Assembly: GCF_000739435.1 (NCBI RefSeq)
Contig: NZ_CP009159.1
Location: 310,001-374,000 of the forward strand
From: Actinobacillus suis ATCC 33415
Lineage (GTDB): Bacteria > Pseudomonadota > Gammaproteobacteria > Enterobacterales > Pasteurellaceae
Direction: 5' to 3'
DNA length: 64,000 nucleotides
A program made the translations under genes and the position numbers. Below are positions 29,616 to 38,646 of this stretch, in pieces; position 1 is the stretch's first letter, and every line of letters begins with the position of its first letter. Under the pieces are notes generated by a model. It searched no databases, was not told where the DNA came from, and worked only from the letters and a program-made list of their open reading frames with translations.

Positions 29616-30380
29616 ATGAATGTGTTAATTACTCGCCCCGATCATCGAGGGCAGGAATTAGTTGAGATGCTGAATCAGCATCAAATTTTTGCGATTCATC
29701 AGCCGCTATTTACAATTGAAGCAGGGACAGAACTTCCTCAGTTGCCTTCAGTTATGGCTCGGTTAAATACTGGTGATTATGTATTTGCCGTTTCTAAACA
29801 AGCAATTGATTTCGCTTCGGAAACGTTGGAACAAACAGGTTTTCATTATCGTTCTGACTTAAATTATTTTGCGGTAGGTCAGCAATCGGCACAGTATTTT
29901 TCATCTCGTAGCGAACAGCCAGTGCGTTATCCGATTATTTCGGAAAATAGTGAGGGGTTGTTGTTATTAGATGAAATGCAAGATCTCAATGGTAAGAATT
30001 TATTGATACTACGAGCGGAAACTGGGCGTGATTTACTGGCGGAAACCGCAGTTTCTCGAGGTGCGGACGTTCAATATTTGGAATGTTATCGCAGAAAATA
30101 TGTCGAAGAAAACGTTGCTGAAAAAATCAGCTTGTGTAAACGTGTCGGTGTCGATACGATAGTTGTCACAAGTGGGGATATTTTAACAACTTTATATGAG
30201 CAAACAGCAGAAGAAGACCGCGTATGGTTATCAGAATGCCGTTTAATTGTTGTTAGTCAACGCATTGCAAAAATGGCATATAAATTGGGATGGGAGCAGA
30301 ATAACGTGATTCTCTCTGAAAAAGCAGACAATAACAGTTTGCTGGAAACCGTATTGAATGTGATCGAAAAGTCGAACTAA
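29616..30380 (+). CDS. hemD: Uroporphyrinogen-III synthase
   Basis: HemD cyclises hydroxymethylbilane with inversion of ring D. The 254-residue protein begins MNVLITRPDHRGQELVEML and has the two-lobed HemD fold, with YVFAVSKQAIDFASETL, LLILRAETGRDLLAETAVSRGADVQYLECYRRKY and DTIVVTSGDIL. Sequence conservation in this family is low, so position in the operon is strong support. It starts 1 bp after the hemC stop; the open frame begins earlier, inside hemC, but that part is not family sequence. Confidence 0.93.
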   Translation: MNVLITRPDHRGQELVEMLNQHQIFAIHQPLFTIEAGTELPQLPSVMARLNTGDYVFAVSKQAIDFASETLEQTGFHYRSDLNYFAVGQQSAQYFSSRSEQPVRYPIISENSEGLLLLDEMQDLNGKNLLILRAETGRDLLAETAVSRGADVQYLECYRRKYVEENVAEKISLCKRVGVDTIVVTSGDILTTLYEQTAEEDRVWLSECRLIVVSQRIAKMAYKLGWEQNNVILSEKADNNSLLETVLNVIEKSN

Positions 30381-30389
30381 GGTGGGCGT

Positions 30390-31751
30390 ATGTCAAAAGA
30401 TAAACAGGTTATTGAGCAAGTGGAAGAAACTGTGGAAACAGCTGCTTCCACAGTAGATAAAGCGGTCGATTCAGCAGAAGAATTTGCAAAAGATTCGGAA
30501 AAATTAACCGCTTCCGATACGGATAAAGAGGATGTCAAAGTGGGTTCAAAAGTGGAAGAGAAAACGGTTATTGTTCAAAAATCTGGTGGAAAAGGAATTG
30601 CTTTTCTGGCCTTATTAGTTGCAATGGCTGTAGGTGGCGCAGGCCACTATATGGCAAATAAAAAATTTAATGAGGTTGAGCAACAAATCGCCCAGCTTTC
30701 CGGAAAACCGGTAGAAGCGTTAGGTGATATTCCGACTTTTGAAGCGGAGAAGGCTCAGTTGACCGAGTTAACGGAAAATTATCAAAAAGCATTGGAGCGA
30801 ATTACTCAATTGGAGCAAGAGCAGTTATCGTATAGTTCTCAAATTACGAATCTACAAACTCAACTCCAAAAAGTGAGTGGTATGCCGCAGTCGGACTCGG
30901 TTGTTTGGAAATTATCTGATGCTGATTTTCTTCTCAATAATGCTTTACGCAAGTTAGTGCTTGATAATGATATTGATACGACTAAAAGCCTTTTACAAGA
31001 AGCGGATGCTGTGTTAGCACAAGTGGCTAATGGTCAGGTTGATAACATTCGTGCCGCAATTAAGAATGATTTAGCTCAATTGGCGAATGTAAACAACGTA
31101 GATCAAAATAGCATTATGCAGCATTTGACCACTCTTGCGAATAATTTGGATGATTTACCAATGTTGGCAAATGAATCAGCGGAAGAGCCGGCTATGGCGA
31201 GTGGAGAAGTGAGTGATTCGATTCAAGATTGGCAACAAAATATTGAGAAAAGTGTTGATTCATTCTTAGATCACTTTATTCGTGTAAGTGATCGCAATAC
31301 AGCGGATGAAAAAGCGTTTGTTGCACCAAATCAGGAAATTTATTTACGAGAGAATATTCGTTTACGTTTACAAATTGCGATTTTAGCCGTGCCTCGTCAA
31401 CAAAATGAATTATATAAAAAATCATTAGATGCTGTGAGTACATGGATTCGTAGTTACTTTGATACGCAAAATGAAAATGTAAAAAGTTTCTTAAAAGAAT
31501 TAGATGAATTAGCGGAACAATCGGTTTATGTTGATGCGCCGACTCGTTTACAAAGTTTAGAATTACTGGAACAATTATTGAATAAAGCGCCTCAAACGGT
31601 TGATAAAATCGAAATTAAAGCTGAGAAAGAGCTAACAAATCCCGCTCCGATGGAAGAACAAAAAGCTATTTCGGTAGAAGAAAAACCGGCTGAAAATAAG
31701 CAGGAACAGTCTGTAGAACAGCAACCGGCACAACAACCTGCGGCAAAATAG
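30390..31751 (+). CDS. hemX: HemX-like inner-membrane protein
   Basis: 453 residues. There is an acidic, Ala/Glu-rich cytoplasmic N-terminus, one membrane segment (GIAFLALLVAMAVGGAGHYM, about 59-78), a coiled coil (EVEQQIAQLSGK...LEQEQLSYSSQITNLQTQLQKV) and the HemX domain (WKLSDADFLLNNALRKLVLDND). It is often annotated as uroporphyrinogen-III C-methyltransferase, but no methyltransferase motif is visible. The role is unproven; the operon suggests a scaffold for haem synthesis at the membrane. A Gln/Ala/Pro-rich tail ends the protein. Confidence 0.9.
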   Translation: MSKDKQVIEQVEETVETAASTVDKAVDSAEEFAKDSEKLTASDTDKEDVKVGSKVEEKTVIVQKSGGKGIAFLALLVAMAVGGAGHYMANKKFNEVEQQIAQLSGKPVEALGDIPTFEAEKAQLTELTENYQKALERITQLEQEQLSYSSQITNLQTQLQKVSGMPQSDSVVWKLSDADFLLNNALRKLVLDNDIDTTKSLLQEADAVLAQVANGQVDNIRAAIKNDLAQLANVNNVDQNSIMQHLTTLANNLDDLPMLANESAEEPAMASGEVSDSIQDWQQNIEKSVDSFLDHFIRVSDRNTADEKAFVAPNQEIYLRENIRLRLQIAILAVPRQQNELYKKSLDAVSTWIRSYFDTQNENVKSFLKELDELAEQSVYVDAPTRLQSLELLEQLLNKAPQTVDKIEIKAEKELTNPAPMEEQKAISVEEKPAENKQEQSVEQQPAQQPAAK

Positions 31752-31764
31752 GAGATAATTGTCT

Positions 31765-33018
31765 ATGTTTAGAGTTCTTTTCTTAATGCTTCTGCTTTTG
31801 GCGGGGCTAATTGCCGGTCCTTATATGGCCGGTAGCCAAGGTTATGTGCGGATTGAAACAGCAAGTAAAGTGATCGAAATGAGCTTAGTTATGCTTGTTG
31901 TCTTTTTTGTCATTGCAATGGCGGTGGTTTATACGGTGGAATGGGTGGTAAGCCGTTTCTGCCGTTTAAGTAAAGGTTCATATAATTGGTTCTTTAATCG
32001 TAAACATAAAAAAGCTCAGCAGGAAACTCTCGAAGGGTTAATGAAAATGAGCGAGGGCGATTATTCGAAAGCTGAAAAATTATTTAGCAAGAATGCGAAA
32101 CACGCTGATGAGCCGGTATTAAATTTACTTAAAGCGGCTGAAGCTGCTCAGCAACGAGGCGATGATTTCAGTGCTAATAAATATTTAATTGAAGCTGGGG
32201 AATTAGCAGGTACGAATAACGTTGCCGTTGAATTAGCTCGTGCAAAAATTCTAATGCAACAAGGTAAATTGCCGGCGGCTCGTAGTGCGATTGACAGTTT
32301 AATTGAGTTAGCGCCGCGTAATACGGAAGTGTTGCGTTTAGCGATTCAAATTTACAAAGATTCAAAAGCCTATAATGCGTTGGATACGATTTTAGAAAGT
32401 ATTGGTCAGCGTAGTTTCTTATCAGCAGAAGAATATACCGCATTAGAACATTTTGTTGATGACGGCCTATTAGATGAGAAAATGAATGAAGAAGGTCAAG
32501 ACGGTTTATTGACGTGGTGGGAAAACCAACCGAGTCGCCGTCGTAAATCTATCTACGTGCGTATCGGTTTGATTAAACGTTTAATTGATACGGATGATCA
32601 CGATTCTGCACAAGAAATTGCGCTTGAAACACTGAAAAAATATGAAGATGAGCAGCTAGTACCACTCTTCGAACAGCTTACACGCTTGCAAGTGGCGGAA
32701 GATAGTAAACTGGTTAAAGTGCTTGTGAAAAGAGCAGATAAAGCCAACGAGCAATATGCAGATGATTATGCAAGAGCATTAGGCTATATCTATACTCGTG
32801 AAGGTTTGTTTGAAAAGGCGAAAGCCTATTTTGCTCAACTAATCGAACACCGTGAATGCGTTGCAAATGACCGTATCATGGCATTGCATGTTGCAGAACA
32901 AACACATGATACTGTGTTAGCGAATAAGATTCGTGAGATTAATCTGAAGCAAGTGAGTATGGATAAGAAAGCTGATACTCAGGAAGTGACAACAGCATTA
33001 GCTGAAAAATCAGCTTAA
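31765..33018 (+). CDS. hemY: HemY-like membrane protein with TPR repeats
   Basis: 417 residues. Two N-terminal membrane segments (about 2-20 and 38-62) and the HemY_N stretch AGPYMAGSQGYVRIE precede a cytoplasmic array of helical TPR-like repeats (EGDYSKAEKLFSKNAKHAD, ALGYIYTREGLFEKAKAYFAQLIEH). This is the proteobacterial HemY, distinct from the protoporphyrinogen oxidase of the same name. The function is unknown and the gene is always linked to hemCDX. The ATG at 31765 follows AGGAGA; a TTG two codons upstream is unlikely. Confidence 0.92.
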   Translation: MFRVLFLMLLLLAGLIAGPYMAGSQGYVRIETASKVIEMSLVMLVVFFVIAMAVVYTVEWVVSRFCRLSKGSYNWFFNRKHKKAQQETLEGLMKMSEGDYSKAEKLFSKNAKHADEPVLNLLKAAEAAQQRGDDFSANKYLIEAGELAGTNNVAVELARAKILMQQGKLPAARSAIDSLIELAPRNTEVLRLAIQIYKDSKAYNALDTILESIGQRSFLSAEEYTALEHFVDDGLLDEKMNEEGQDGLLTWWENQPSRRRKSIYVRIGLIKRLIDTDDHDSAQEIALETLKKYEDEQLVPLFEQLTRLQVAEDSKLVKVLVKRADKANEQYADDYARALGYIYTREGLFEKAKAYFAQLIEHRECVANDRIMALHVAEQTHDTVLANKIREINLKQVSMDKKADTQEVTTALAEKSA

Positions 33019-33033
33019 TGTATTATATAGAAA

Positions 33034-33066
33034 AAGCCGTTTATCGAGAGATAAGCGGCTTTTTTG
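33034..33066. terminator. Terminator between hemY and the yedI-like gene
   Basis: AGCCGTTTATC and GATAAGCGGCT form a stem with a GAGA loop, followed by TTTTTT, between convergent genes. Confidence 0.85.
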
Positions 33067-33076
33067 TTGAGGTTAA

Positions 33077-33946
33077 TTAGTGCTTTTTAGTAAATACTTT
33101 CATTAACGGTAAAATAATGAGGCAGCAAATTGAACCGATAATAATACCTACCACAAAATCAACGAGGCTTGCGAATTGTGCAGGAATACCTAAATGTTCG
33201 ACAAAGTGATGAATTTCGGCAATATTATGTGAGAAAATGCCGCCACCAACTAAGAACATGGCAATCGTACCGATAACTGAAAGTGATTTCATAAACCACG
33301 GCATAATCACAAGTAGAGCTTTACCGATAGATTGCGATAAGCCGCTTTTCTTCTGCATTAACCATAAACCGATATCATCCAGTTTTACAATTAATCCAAC
33401 CAAACCGTATACAAAAACAGTGATTCCGATCCCGATACTTGAAAGAGAAAGAATTTTGATCATCGTTGAAGATTCTTGTAATACACCTAATGCGATGATA
33501 ATAATTTCTGCTGATAAGATAAAATCGGTACGCACTGCGCCTTTAATTTTATCTTTTTCTGAAATTTGTTCTTCTTCTGAAACGGTATGATATTCATCTT
33601 TTTTGTGGAGGAATTTATGTAATAACTTCTCTACACCTTCAAAACATAAGTATGCACCGCCAATCATTAAAAGCGGGAGAATTGCCTGTGGTAAATAGAT
33701 AGAAAGAAGTAGCGCAAGCGGAATCAAAATAACTTTATTAATCAGTGAGCCTTTTGCCACACTCCAAACGATAGGTAATTCTCGATCCGGACTAATATTT
33801 TTCCCGCTTACTTGATTTGCGTTCAGCGCTAAATCGTCCCCGATTACGCCGGCAGTTTTCTTTGCCGCAACTTTGGTCATGACTGATACATCATCAAGCA
33901 CAGCAGCAATGTCATCTAATAGTGTAAATAATGAGCTAAATGCCAT
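33077..33946 (-). CDS. yedI: YedI-like DUF808 membrane protein
   Basis: A 289-residue integral membrane protein of the DUF808 family (SSLFTLLDDIAAVLDDVSVMTKVAAKKTAGVIGDDLALNA is its signature start), with several hydrophobic segments and a cytoplasmic loop rich in His, Glu and Lys. The function is unknown. I start at the ATG at 33946. The longer open frame runs back into the rpsO terminator and is not family sequence. Confidence 0.9.
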   Translation of the reverse strand: MAFSSLFTLLDDIAAVLDDVSVMTKVAAKKTAGVIGDDLALNANQVSGKNISPDRELPIVWSVAKGSLINKVILIPLALLLSIYLPQAILPLLMIGGAYLCFEGVEKLLHKFLHKKDEYHTVSEEEQISEKDKIKGAVRTDFILSAEIIIIALGVLQESSTMIKILSLSSIGIGITVFVYGLVGLIVKLDDIGLWLMQKKSGLSQSIGKALLVIMPWFMKSLSVIGTIAMFLVGGGIFSHNIAEIHHFVEHLGIPAQFASLVDFVVGIIIGSICCLIILPLMKVFTKKH

Positions 33947-33977
33947 TGAGATACTTTCCTTAAAAATAAAAGTTATA

Positions 33978-34004
33978 TAAAAAAACCGAGCTAAATAGCT
34001 CGGC
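33978..34004 (-). terminator. Terminator of rpsO
   Basis: CCGAGCTA and TAGCTCGG form an 8-bp stem; on the minus strand TTTTTTT follows. Confidence 0.9.
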
Positions 34005-34025
34005 TCTTCTGATTTCAATTCGAAA

Positions 34026-34295
34026 TTAGCGACGTAAACCTAAACGTGCGATAGTTTCTGAATATTTAGCAAGATCAGTACGTTTTAAGTAGTCTAATAA
34101 TTTACGACGACGTGAAACCATACGTAATAAACCGCGACGACCGTGGTGATCTTTTTTGTGCGCAGCAAAGTGTGCTTGTAAGTGGTTGATTTGAGCTGTT
34201 AATAATGCGATTTGAACTTCTGATGAACCAGTGTCTTTTGCATCACGACCAAATTCAGCAACGATTTTTGCTTTTGCTTCTACGCTTAGAGACAT
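34026..34295 (-). CDS. rpsO: 30S ribosomal protein S15
   Basis: S15 binds the 16S rRNA central domain early in assembly. The 89-residue sequence [17 protein letters not shown]...[18 protein letters not shown]...[21 protein letters not shown] is unmistakable. The start at 34295 has an AAGGATA ribosome site. pnp, the usual neighbour in E. coli, is absent. In E. coli S15 represses its own mRNA through a leader pseudoknot. The leader here (34296-34378) has imperfect complementary segments but I cannot confirm the fold. Confidence 0.98.
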   Translation of the reverse strand: MSLSVEAKAKIVAEFGRDAKDTGSSEVQIALLTAQINHLQAHFAAHKKDHHGRRGLLRMVSRRRKLLDYLKRTDLAKYSETIARLGLRR

Positions 34296-34383
34296 TTTAA
34301 TATCCTTTTTTGTTAAGGGTTGATAATACATCCTTCGCCGATCTCTAACTCAGCGAGGACAGGAAGCCCGAATTCTAAAGATA

Positions 34384-34437
34384 AAGCGGTCAAATTTCAA
34401 CTAAAATTTGCAAAATTAATGCGAAGAATGACCGCTT
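34384..34437. terminator. Inverted uptake pair overlapping the 3' end of nhaP
   Basis: AAGCGGTCAAATTT faces AATGACCGCTT. The right arm lies inside the last codons of the antiporter gene and the left arm beyond its stop. Confidence 0.6.
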
Positions 34438-35729
34438 GGTTGTAAATATTCCTCTCTGTTCGGATCGACCGTTTTAGATTTGCGAATCATAGGTTCCACG
34501 GTTGAACCTTGCACTAAAATTGAAAACATCACCACGGCATAGGTCATCACCAGAATTAAATCTTTTACATCTACTTCGCCGGCAAATGCCACTTTACTTG
34601 GAATTGCTAGCGCCATTGCTAGCGCAAGCCCACCGCGTAAACCGCCCCATGTCATAATTTTTAAAGTATAAGGGTTATAGGTACGGAATTGCTGCATCGC
34701 TTTGAACGGAATCCATAAACTGAGATAACGTGCAGCTAAGCAAACCGGAATGGCCACAATCATTAAAATAACACCGTAGATATTGAAATCAACTAATAGC
34801 AAAGCAAAACCAATTAAAAAGAACAACAGTGAGTTAAGGAAGTGGTCGATCATTTCCCAGAAGTGGTCAAGATAACGTTGGCTTTGTTCTGAGAAGCCTG
34901 AACGGCGTGTCCAGTTACCAATCATAATGCCGGAAACCACCATCGCTAATGCGCCTGATACGTGCAAAATATTACTAGCGAACATAAAGCCGGCAGTAGG
35001 AATTGTAAGGGTGATCAACATCTCCATCGAACCGTCATCGGTCGAGGAAATTAAGATGTGTGCAATAAAACCGAGCACGAAACCGAATAAAATACCGCCG
35101 ATAGCTTCATGCATAAACAATCCCATAATACCGGAGAAAGTGGCTTCTTGCCCGCCGAAAGCAACAGCAAAGACTGTGACGAAAATAACCAAACCCACAC
35201 CGTCATTAAATAATGATTCGCCTTCAACTTGCATAGATAAGCGCTTTGGTGCGCGTAAATTTTTGATAATTGCTAATACGGCAATCGGGTCGGTTGGTGA
35301 AATAAGCGAGCCGAAGACAACGCAATAAATAAAATCAATCGGTAAGCCGATCAGATGAGCGACACCCCAAATTAAACTGGCGATAAAGAAAGTTGAGGCG
35401 AGGGTAGAAAATAAGGCAAAGGTGGTAATTTCCCATTTTTGATCTTTTAAAATCGGCAGTTTTACCCCAAGTGATCCGGCAAAAAGCAAGAAACCAAGAA
35501 TACCGTTAAGTAAAAAGCTCTTGAAGTCGATTTGTTCCATCACTTCTTTGGCAATGGTGTCGATATTAAACCAACCTAGTGAGCCTAAAACCCAAACGAG
35601 TAATGAACAAACCATAGCTGCGGCTGTAATAGCAATGGTTGATTGTACTTTTGCGCTAATTTTACTTGTAATGAATCCGAGCAAAATAGACAGCGCCGAG
35701 AGGAAGCAAATATATGCGTAAATGCCCAT
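34416..35729 (-). CDS. CPA1-family Na+(K+)/H+ antiporter, NhaP type
   Basis: 437 residues, about 12 membrane segments. The CPA1 core motif reads FGSLISPTDPIAVLAI (antiporter Asp), followed by GESLFNDGVGLVIFV and TWGGLRGGLALAMALAIPS. It exchanges monovalent cations for protons at the inner membrane; the ion cannot be told from sequence. The C-terminus ends in a short tail (LQPSGHSSH), part of which is encoded by an uptake sequence. It is monocistronic and transcribed toward rpsO. Confidence 0.9.
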   Translation of the reverse strand: MGIYAYICFLSALSILLGFITSKISAKVQSTIAITAAAMVCSLLVWVLGSLGWFNIDTIAKEVMEQIDFKSFLLNGILGFLLFAGSLGVKLPILKDQKWEITTFALFSTLASTFFIASLIWGVAHLIGLPIDFIYCVVFGSLISPTDPIAVLAIIKNLRAPKRLSMQVEGESLFNDGVGLVIFVTVFAVAFGGQEATFSGIMGLFMHEAIGGILFGFVLGFIAHILISSTDDGSMEMLITLTIPTAGFMFASNILHVSGALAMVVSGIMIGNWTRRSGFSEQSQRYLDHFWEMIDHFLNSLLFFLIGFALLLVDFNIYGVILMIVAIPVCLAARYLSLWIPFKAMQQFRTYNPYTLKIMTWGGLRGGLALAMALAIPSKVAFAGEVDVKDLILVMTYAVVMFSILVQGSTVEPMIRKSKTVDPNREEYLQPSGHSSH

Positions 35730-35911
35730 AGGTAATCCTGTCGATATGAATATAAGAAATGAGAAAGCCAGACATAGGCTGATGAAAGAGTGAAATTAAA
35801 ACAATTTTCCGTATTAATGTAAAGGGAAAAGGCGAACTTAGAGGGCTGCAAGCGGTCTGATTTGTGCGTAAATTTACCAATAAATTTGTAAAAAAGTGAC
35901 GAATTTCAGAT

Positions 35912-35939
35912 TTGAGAATTGCTCACTTTACAGTATAAT
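35912..35939 (+). promoter_or_regulatory. Sigma-70 promoter of ppiD
   Basis: TTGAGA, a 16-bp spacer and TATAAT, with an expected start near 35946, about 38 bp before the ATG. Confidence 0.7.
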
Positions 35940-35983
35940 CGACACAATTTTTTGCATTAAACTTAATAATTAGGAATCTATCA

Positions 35984-37861
35984 ATGATCGAAAAAATGCA
36001 TGAACGGACAAATGGTCCCGTCTTTAAAATCATTTTTGCGTTAGTCTCTTTATCTTTCGTTATTACCGGGATCGGTACCGGCTTAGCGGGCGTAGATACT
36101 TCAGCCGCTAAAGTAAACGGTACGGCTATTGAGCAACAAGCATTCAATGCTGCAAAAAGTCGCCAACAAAATATTTTAAATACGCAAATGGGCGAGCGCT
36201 TTTGGGATTTATTAGATACGCCGGAATATGCGGCGCAATTCAACCAGTCTATCTTAAATGGCTTAATTGATGATGAACTTCTGCGTCAATATGCTCAGAA
36301 CCTCAAATTAGGTATCAGTGCGGAACAAATCAAATCAGAAATTGTAAATAGTCCGACATTCCAACAAGACGGAAAATTCAATAATCAATTATATCAACAA
36401 GCATTACGTAATAACGGTTTAAGTGCTGACGGTTATGCCGCGATCGTAAATGAAGGAATGTTATTTTCTCAAATCCAAGAAGGGATTATTGGCAGTCATT
36501 TTTCCGTACCGGCAGAACAAGAATTATTAGCTAAATTATTACTGCAAAAACGCCAGGTTCGTTTAGCAAATTATTCAGTTGCAGCTGAAGCGCAAAATCA
36601 GACCGCTTCAGGTGAAGAATTACAGGCTTATTATGATGCGCATAAAAACGCATTTGTTGAGCCGGAAAAACTGGCTGTTGAGTATGTGACCTTAACACCG
36701 GAAAATGTGGCAAAAAATGTTCAAATTACAGATGAACAAATTGCAACATATTATGAAAAAAATAAAGCGGATTATGTTACTCGTGGTGAGTCTCATATCG
36801 CCCACATTCAAGTAGCAAATGAAGCGGAAGCGAAAGCACTTGAGCAACAGCTTGCCGGCGGTGCGGATTTTGCTGCATTGGCTAAGGCAAAATCAACTGA
36901 CAAATTATCGGCGGCACAAGGCGGCGATTTAGGTTGGGCGAAAGCAGGAACTTTCCCGAAAGCATTTGAAGAGGCTGCGAATGGCTTACAAGTCGGCGCA
37001 GTTAGCCAAGCGGTAAATGTTGATGGTGCTTATCATATTATTAAAGTGCTGGCGCGTAAAAATGAGCAAGCGATTCCACTTGAACAAGTAAAAGACAATA
37101 TCGCGAAAACGATTCGTAATGAATTGTTATTAACCGAATATTCAAGTTTAGCGCGTGAAATGGCAAATAAAGCGTTTGAGAATAACGGTTCATTAGAAAG
37201 CGTTGCTCAAGCGGGGGGGGGAGCGATTCAAAAAACAGCGCAATTTACCCAACAAAATGTGCCGGCTGAATTAAATAATGAGAAAGTATTAAAAGCATTA
37301 TTTAGTGGCGAATTACGTCAAAGCGGTCAAAACTCTGATGCATTAGATGTTGGTGATGAACATAATCCGAAGACAATGTTCGTCCGTGTAAGCGATTATC
37401 AAGCTGAGCGCGTAAAAACCTTAGACGAAGCAAAGACGGATGTTGAAGTTGCAGTGAAACGGCAAAAAGCTGAGCAAGCATTAATCGCTAAAGCGCAAGA
37501 AACAATTAAAGCGTTGGAAAGCGATCAAGCGGCAGATGTTCAGTTTGGTGCGGCACAAACATTAGTGTATGCGCAAGCGCAAGGACAACAACCGGTATTA
37601 GCGCAAACTGTGTTTGCTATGCCAAAATCGGCCGATAAAGCGACTTATAGTGTCGCTCGTGATGAGCAAGGCAATGTGGTAATTGTTGCTTTAGATAAAG
37701 TGATTGATGGAAGTTCGGAAGAGTTTAAACCGCTTGCGGCGCAATTTAGCCAAGCAGATCAATTACTATTACGTAATGATTTGTTAAAAGATTTACGTGC
37801 GAAAGCTTCCATTGAAGTAAATGCAGATTTTATGGAACAACTAGGATCAGCATCACATTAA
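35984..37861 (+). CDS. ppiD: Periplasmic chaperone PpiD (peptidyl-prolyl isomerase family)
   Basis: PpiD is anchored in the inner membrane near SecYEG and helps newly exported proteins. The 625 residues have an N-terminal anchor (VFKIIFALVSLSFVITGIGTGL, about 13-34), a SurA-like helical region, a parvulin domain (about 265-360, GESHIAHIQVANEAEAKAL...GGDLGWAKAGTFPKAFEEAANGLQVGAVS) and a C-terminal helical part. A run of nine G (37213-37221, codons 410-413, encoding AGGG) lies just after the parvulin domain. The frame is intact here. It has its own promoter and terminator. Confidence 0.95.
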   Translation: MIEKMHERTNGPVFKIIFALVSLSFVITGIGTGLAGVDTSAAKVNGTAIEQQAFNAAKSRQQNILNTQMGERFWDLLDTPEYAAQFNQSILNGLIDDELLRQYAQNLKLGISAEQIKSEIVNSPTFQQDGKFNNQLYQQALRNNGLSADGYAAIVNEGMLFSQIQEGIIGSHFSVPAEQELLAKLLLQKRQVRLANYSVAAEAQNQTASGEELQAYYDAHKNAFVEPEKLAVEYVTLTPENVAKNVQITDEQIATYYEKNKADYVTRGESHIAHIQVANEAEAKALEQQLAGGADFAALAKAKSTDKLSAAQGGDLGWAKAGTFPKAFEEAANGLQVGAVSQAVNVDGAYHIIKVLARKNEQAIPLEQVKDNIAKTIRNELLLTEYSSLAREMANKAFENNGSLESVAQAGGGAIQKTAQFTQQNVPAELNNEKVLKALFSGELRQSGQNSDALDVGDEHNPKTMFVRVSDYQAERVKTLDEAKTDVEVAVKRQKAEQALIAKAQETIKALESDQAADVQFGAAQTLVYAQAQGQQPVLAQTVFAMPKSADKATYSVARDEQGNVVIVALDKVIDGSSEEFKPLAAQFSQADQLLLRNDLLKDLRAKASIEVNADFMEQLGSASH

Positions 37862-37882
37862 TTTAAATTAGCTATTGTTATA

Positions 37883-37914
37883 AACGCCTAGAACATTGAG
37901 TTTTAGGCGTTTTT
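37883..37914 (+). terminator. Terminator of ppiD
   Basis: AACGCCTA and TAGGCGTT pair, extended by a few weaker pairs, followed by TTTTATTTT. Confidence 0.8.
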
Positions 37915-37917
37915 ATT

Positions 37918-37946
37918 TTGTCACAGGATCGTATCCCCGATATAAT
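37918..37946 (+). promoter_or_regulatory. Sigma-70 promoter of the marC-like gene
   Basis: TTGTCA, exactly 17 bp, TATAAT. The expected start near 37953 leaves a leader of about 27 bases before the GTG. Confidence 0.8.
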
Positions 37947-37979
37947 GTTAATTTAGCTGTTATGTAAAAGTAGGTTTGT

Positions 37980-38633
37980 GTGGAAATAGTCATTAATTTT
38001 GCCATTTATCTTCAATTTTTTATCGGTTTATTTGCGATTGTGAACCCGTTTGGTTCATTACCGATTTTCTTTAGTATGACAAGCCATCAATACGAGGCGG
38101 AGCGTAATCATACAAGCCTAGTGACGGCAGTTTCTATCGGTGTCATTTTATTAGTCAGTTTATTTTTCGGAAAACTGATTTTAGATGCTTTCAGTATTTC
38201 ACTTGATTCTTTCCGTGTAGCGGGCGGCTTCTTGATTGTGAGCATTGCGATGACGATGATTAGCGGTAAGTTAGGCGAACATAAACAAAATAAAGAAGAG
38301 AAAAATGCTGATGTAAGCGAATACGAAAATATCGCCGTTGTACCGTTGGCTATGCCGATTATGGCGGGACCGGGTGCTATCGGTTCGACGATTGTGTGGG
38401 GAACGCGTTATAATCATTGGGTGGATTATGTCGGATTCAGCGTAGCAATAGCTGCATTTGCTGCAGTATGTTACGTATTATTCCGTTTTTCAGCCCCTTT
38501 AGTGAAAAAATTAGGTAAAACAGGTTCTAATGTTGTAACCCGTATTATGGGATTGATTTTGATGGCATTAGGTATTGAAATTATTGTGGCGGGTTTAAGT
38601 AATCTATTTCCGGGTTTAACAGCTATTCATTAA
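37980..38633 (+). CDS. MarC-family inner-membrane protein
   Basis: 217 residues with six hydrophobic segments (FIGLFAIVNPFGSLPIFFSMT is the family start; PLAMPIMAGPGAIGSTIVWG and the C-terminal GLILMALGIEIIVAGLSNLFPG). The MarC/SnatA family is called NAAT; some members move amino acids, but the role of most is unknown, and MarC itself is not needed for multiple antibiotic resistance. The start is a GTG at 37980, fixed by the good promoter just upstream. It leads an apparent operon with the binding lipoprotein and mrp. Confidence 0.85.
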   Translation: MEIVINFAIYLQFFIGLFAIVNPFGSLPIFFSMTSHQYEAERNHTSLVTAVSIGVILLVSLFFGKLILDAFSISLDSFRVAGGFLIVSIAMTMISGKLGEHKQNKEEKNADVSEYENIAVVPLAMPIMAGPGAIGSTIVWGTRYNHWVDYVGFSVAIAAFAAVCYVLFRFSAPLVKKLGKTGSNVVTRIMGLILMALGIEIIVAGLSNLFPGLTAIH

Positions 38634-38646
38634 TAGGATTATACAG

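Noticed and set aside
34927..35328. 133-codon frame antisense to nhaP
   Set aside because: Mirror of membrane-segment codons; no start signal.
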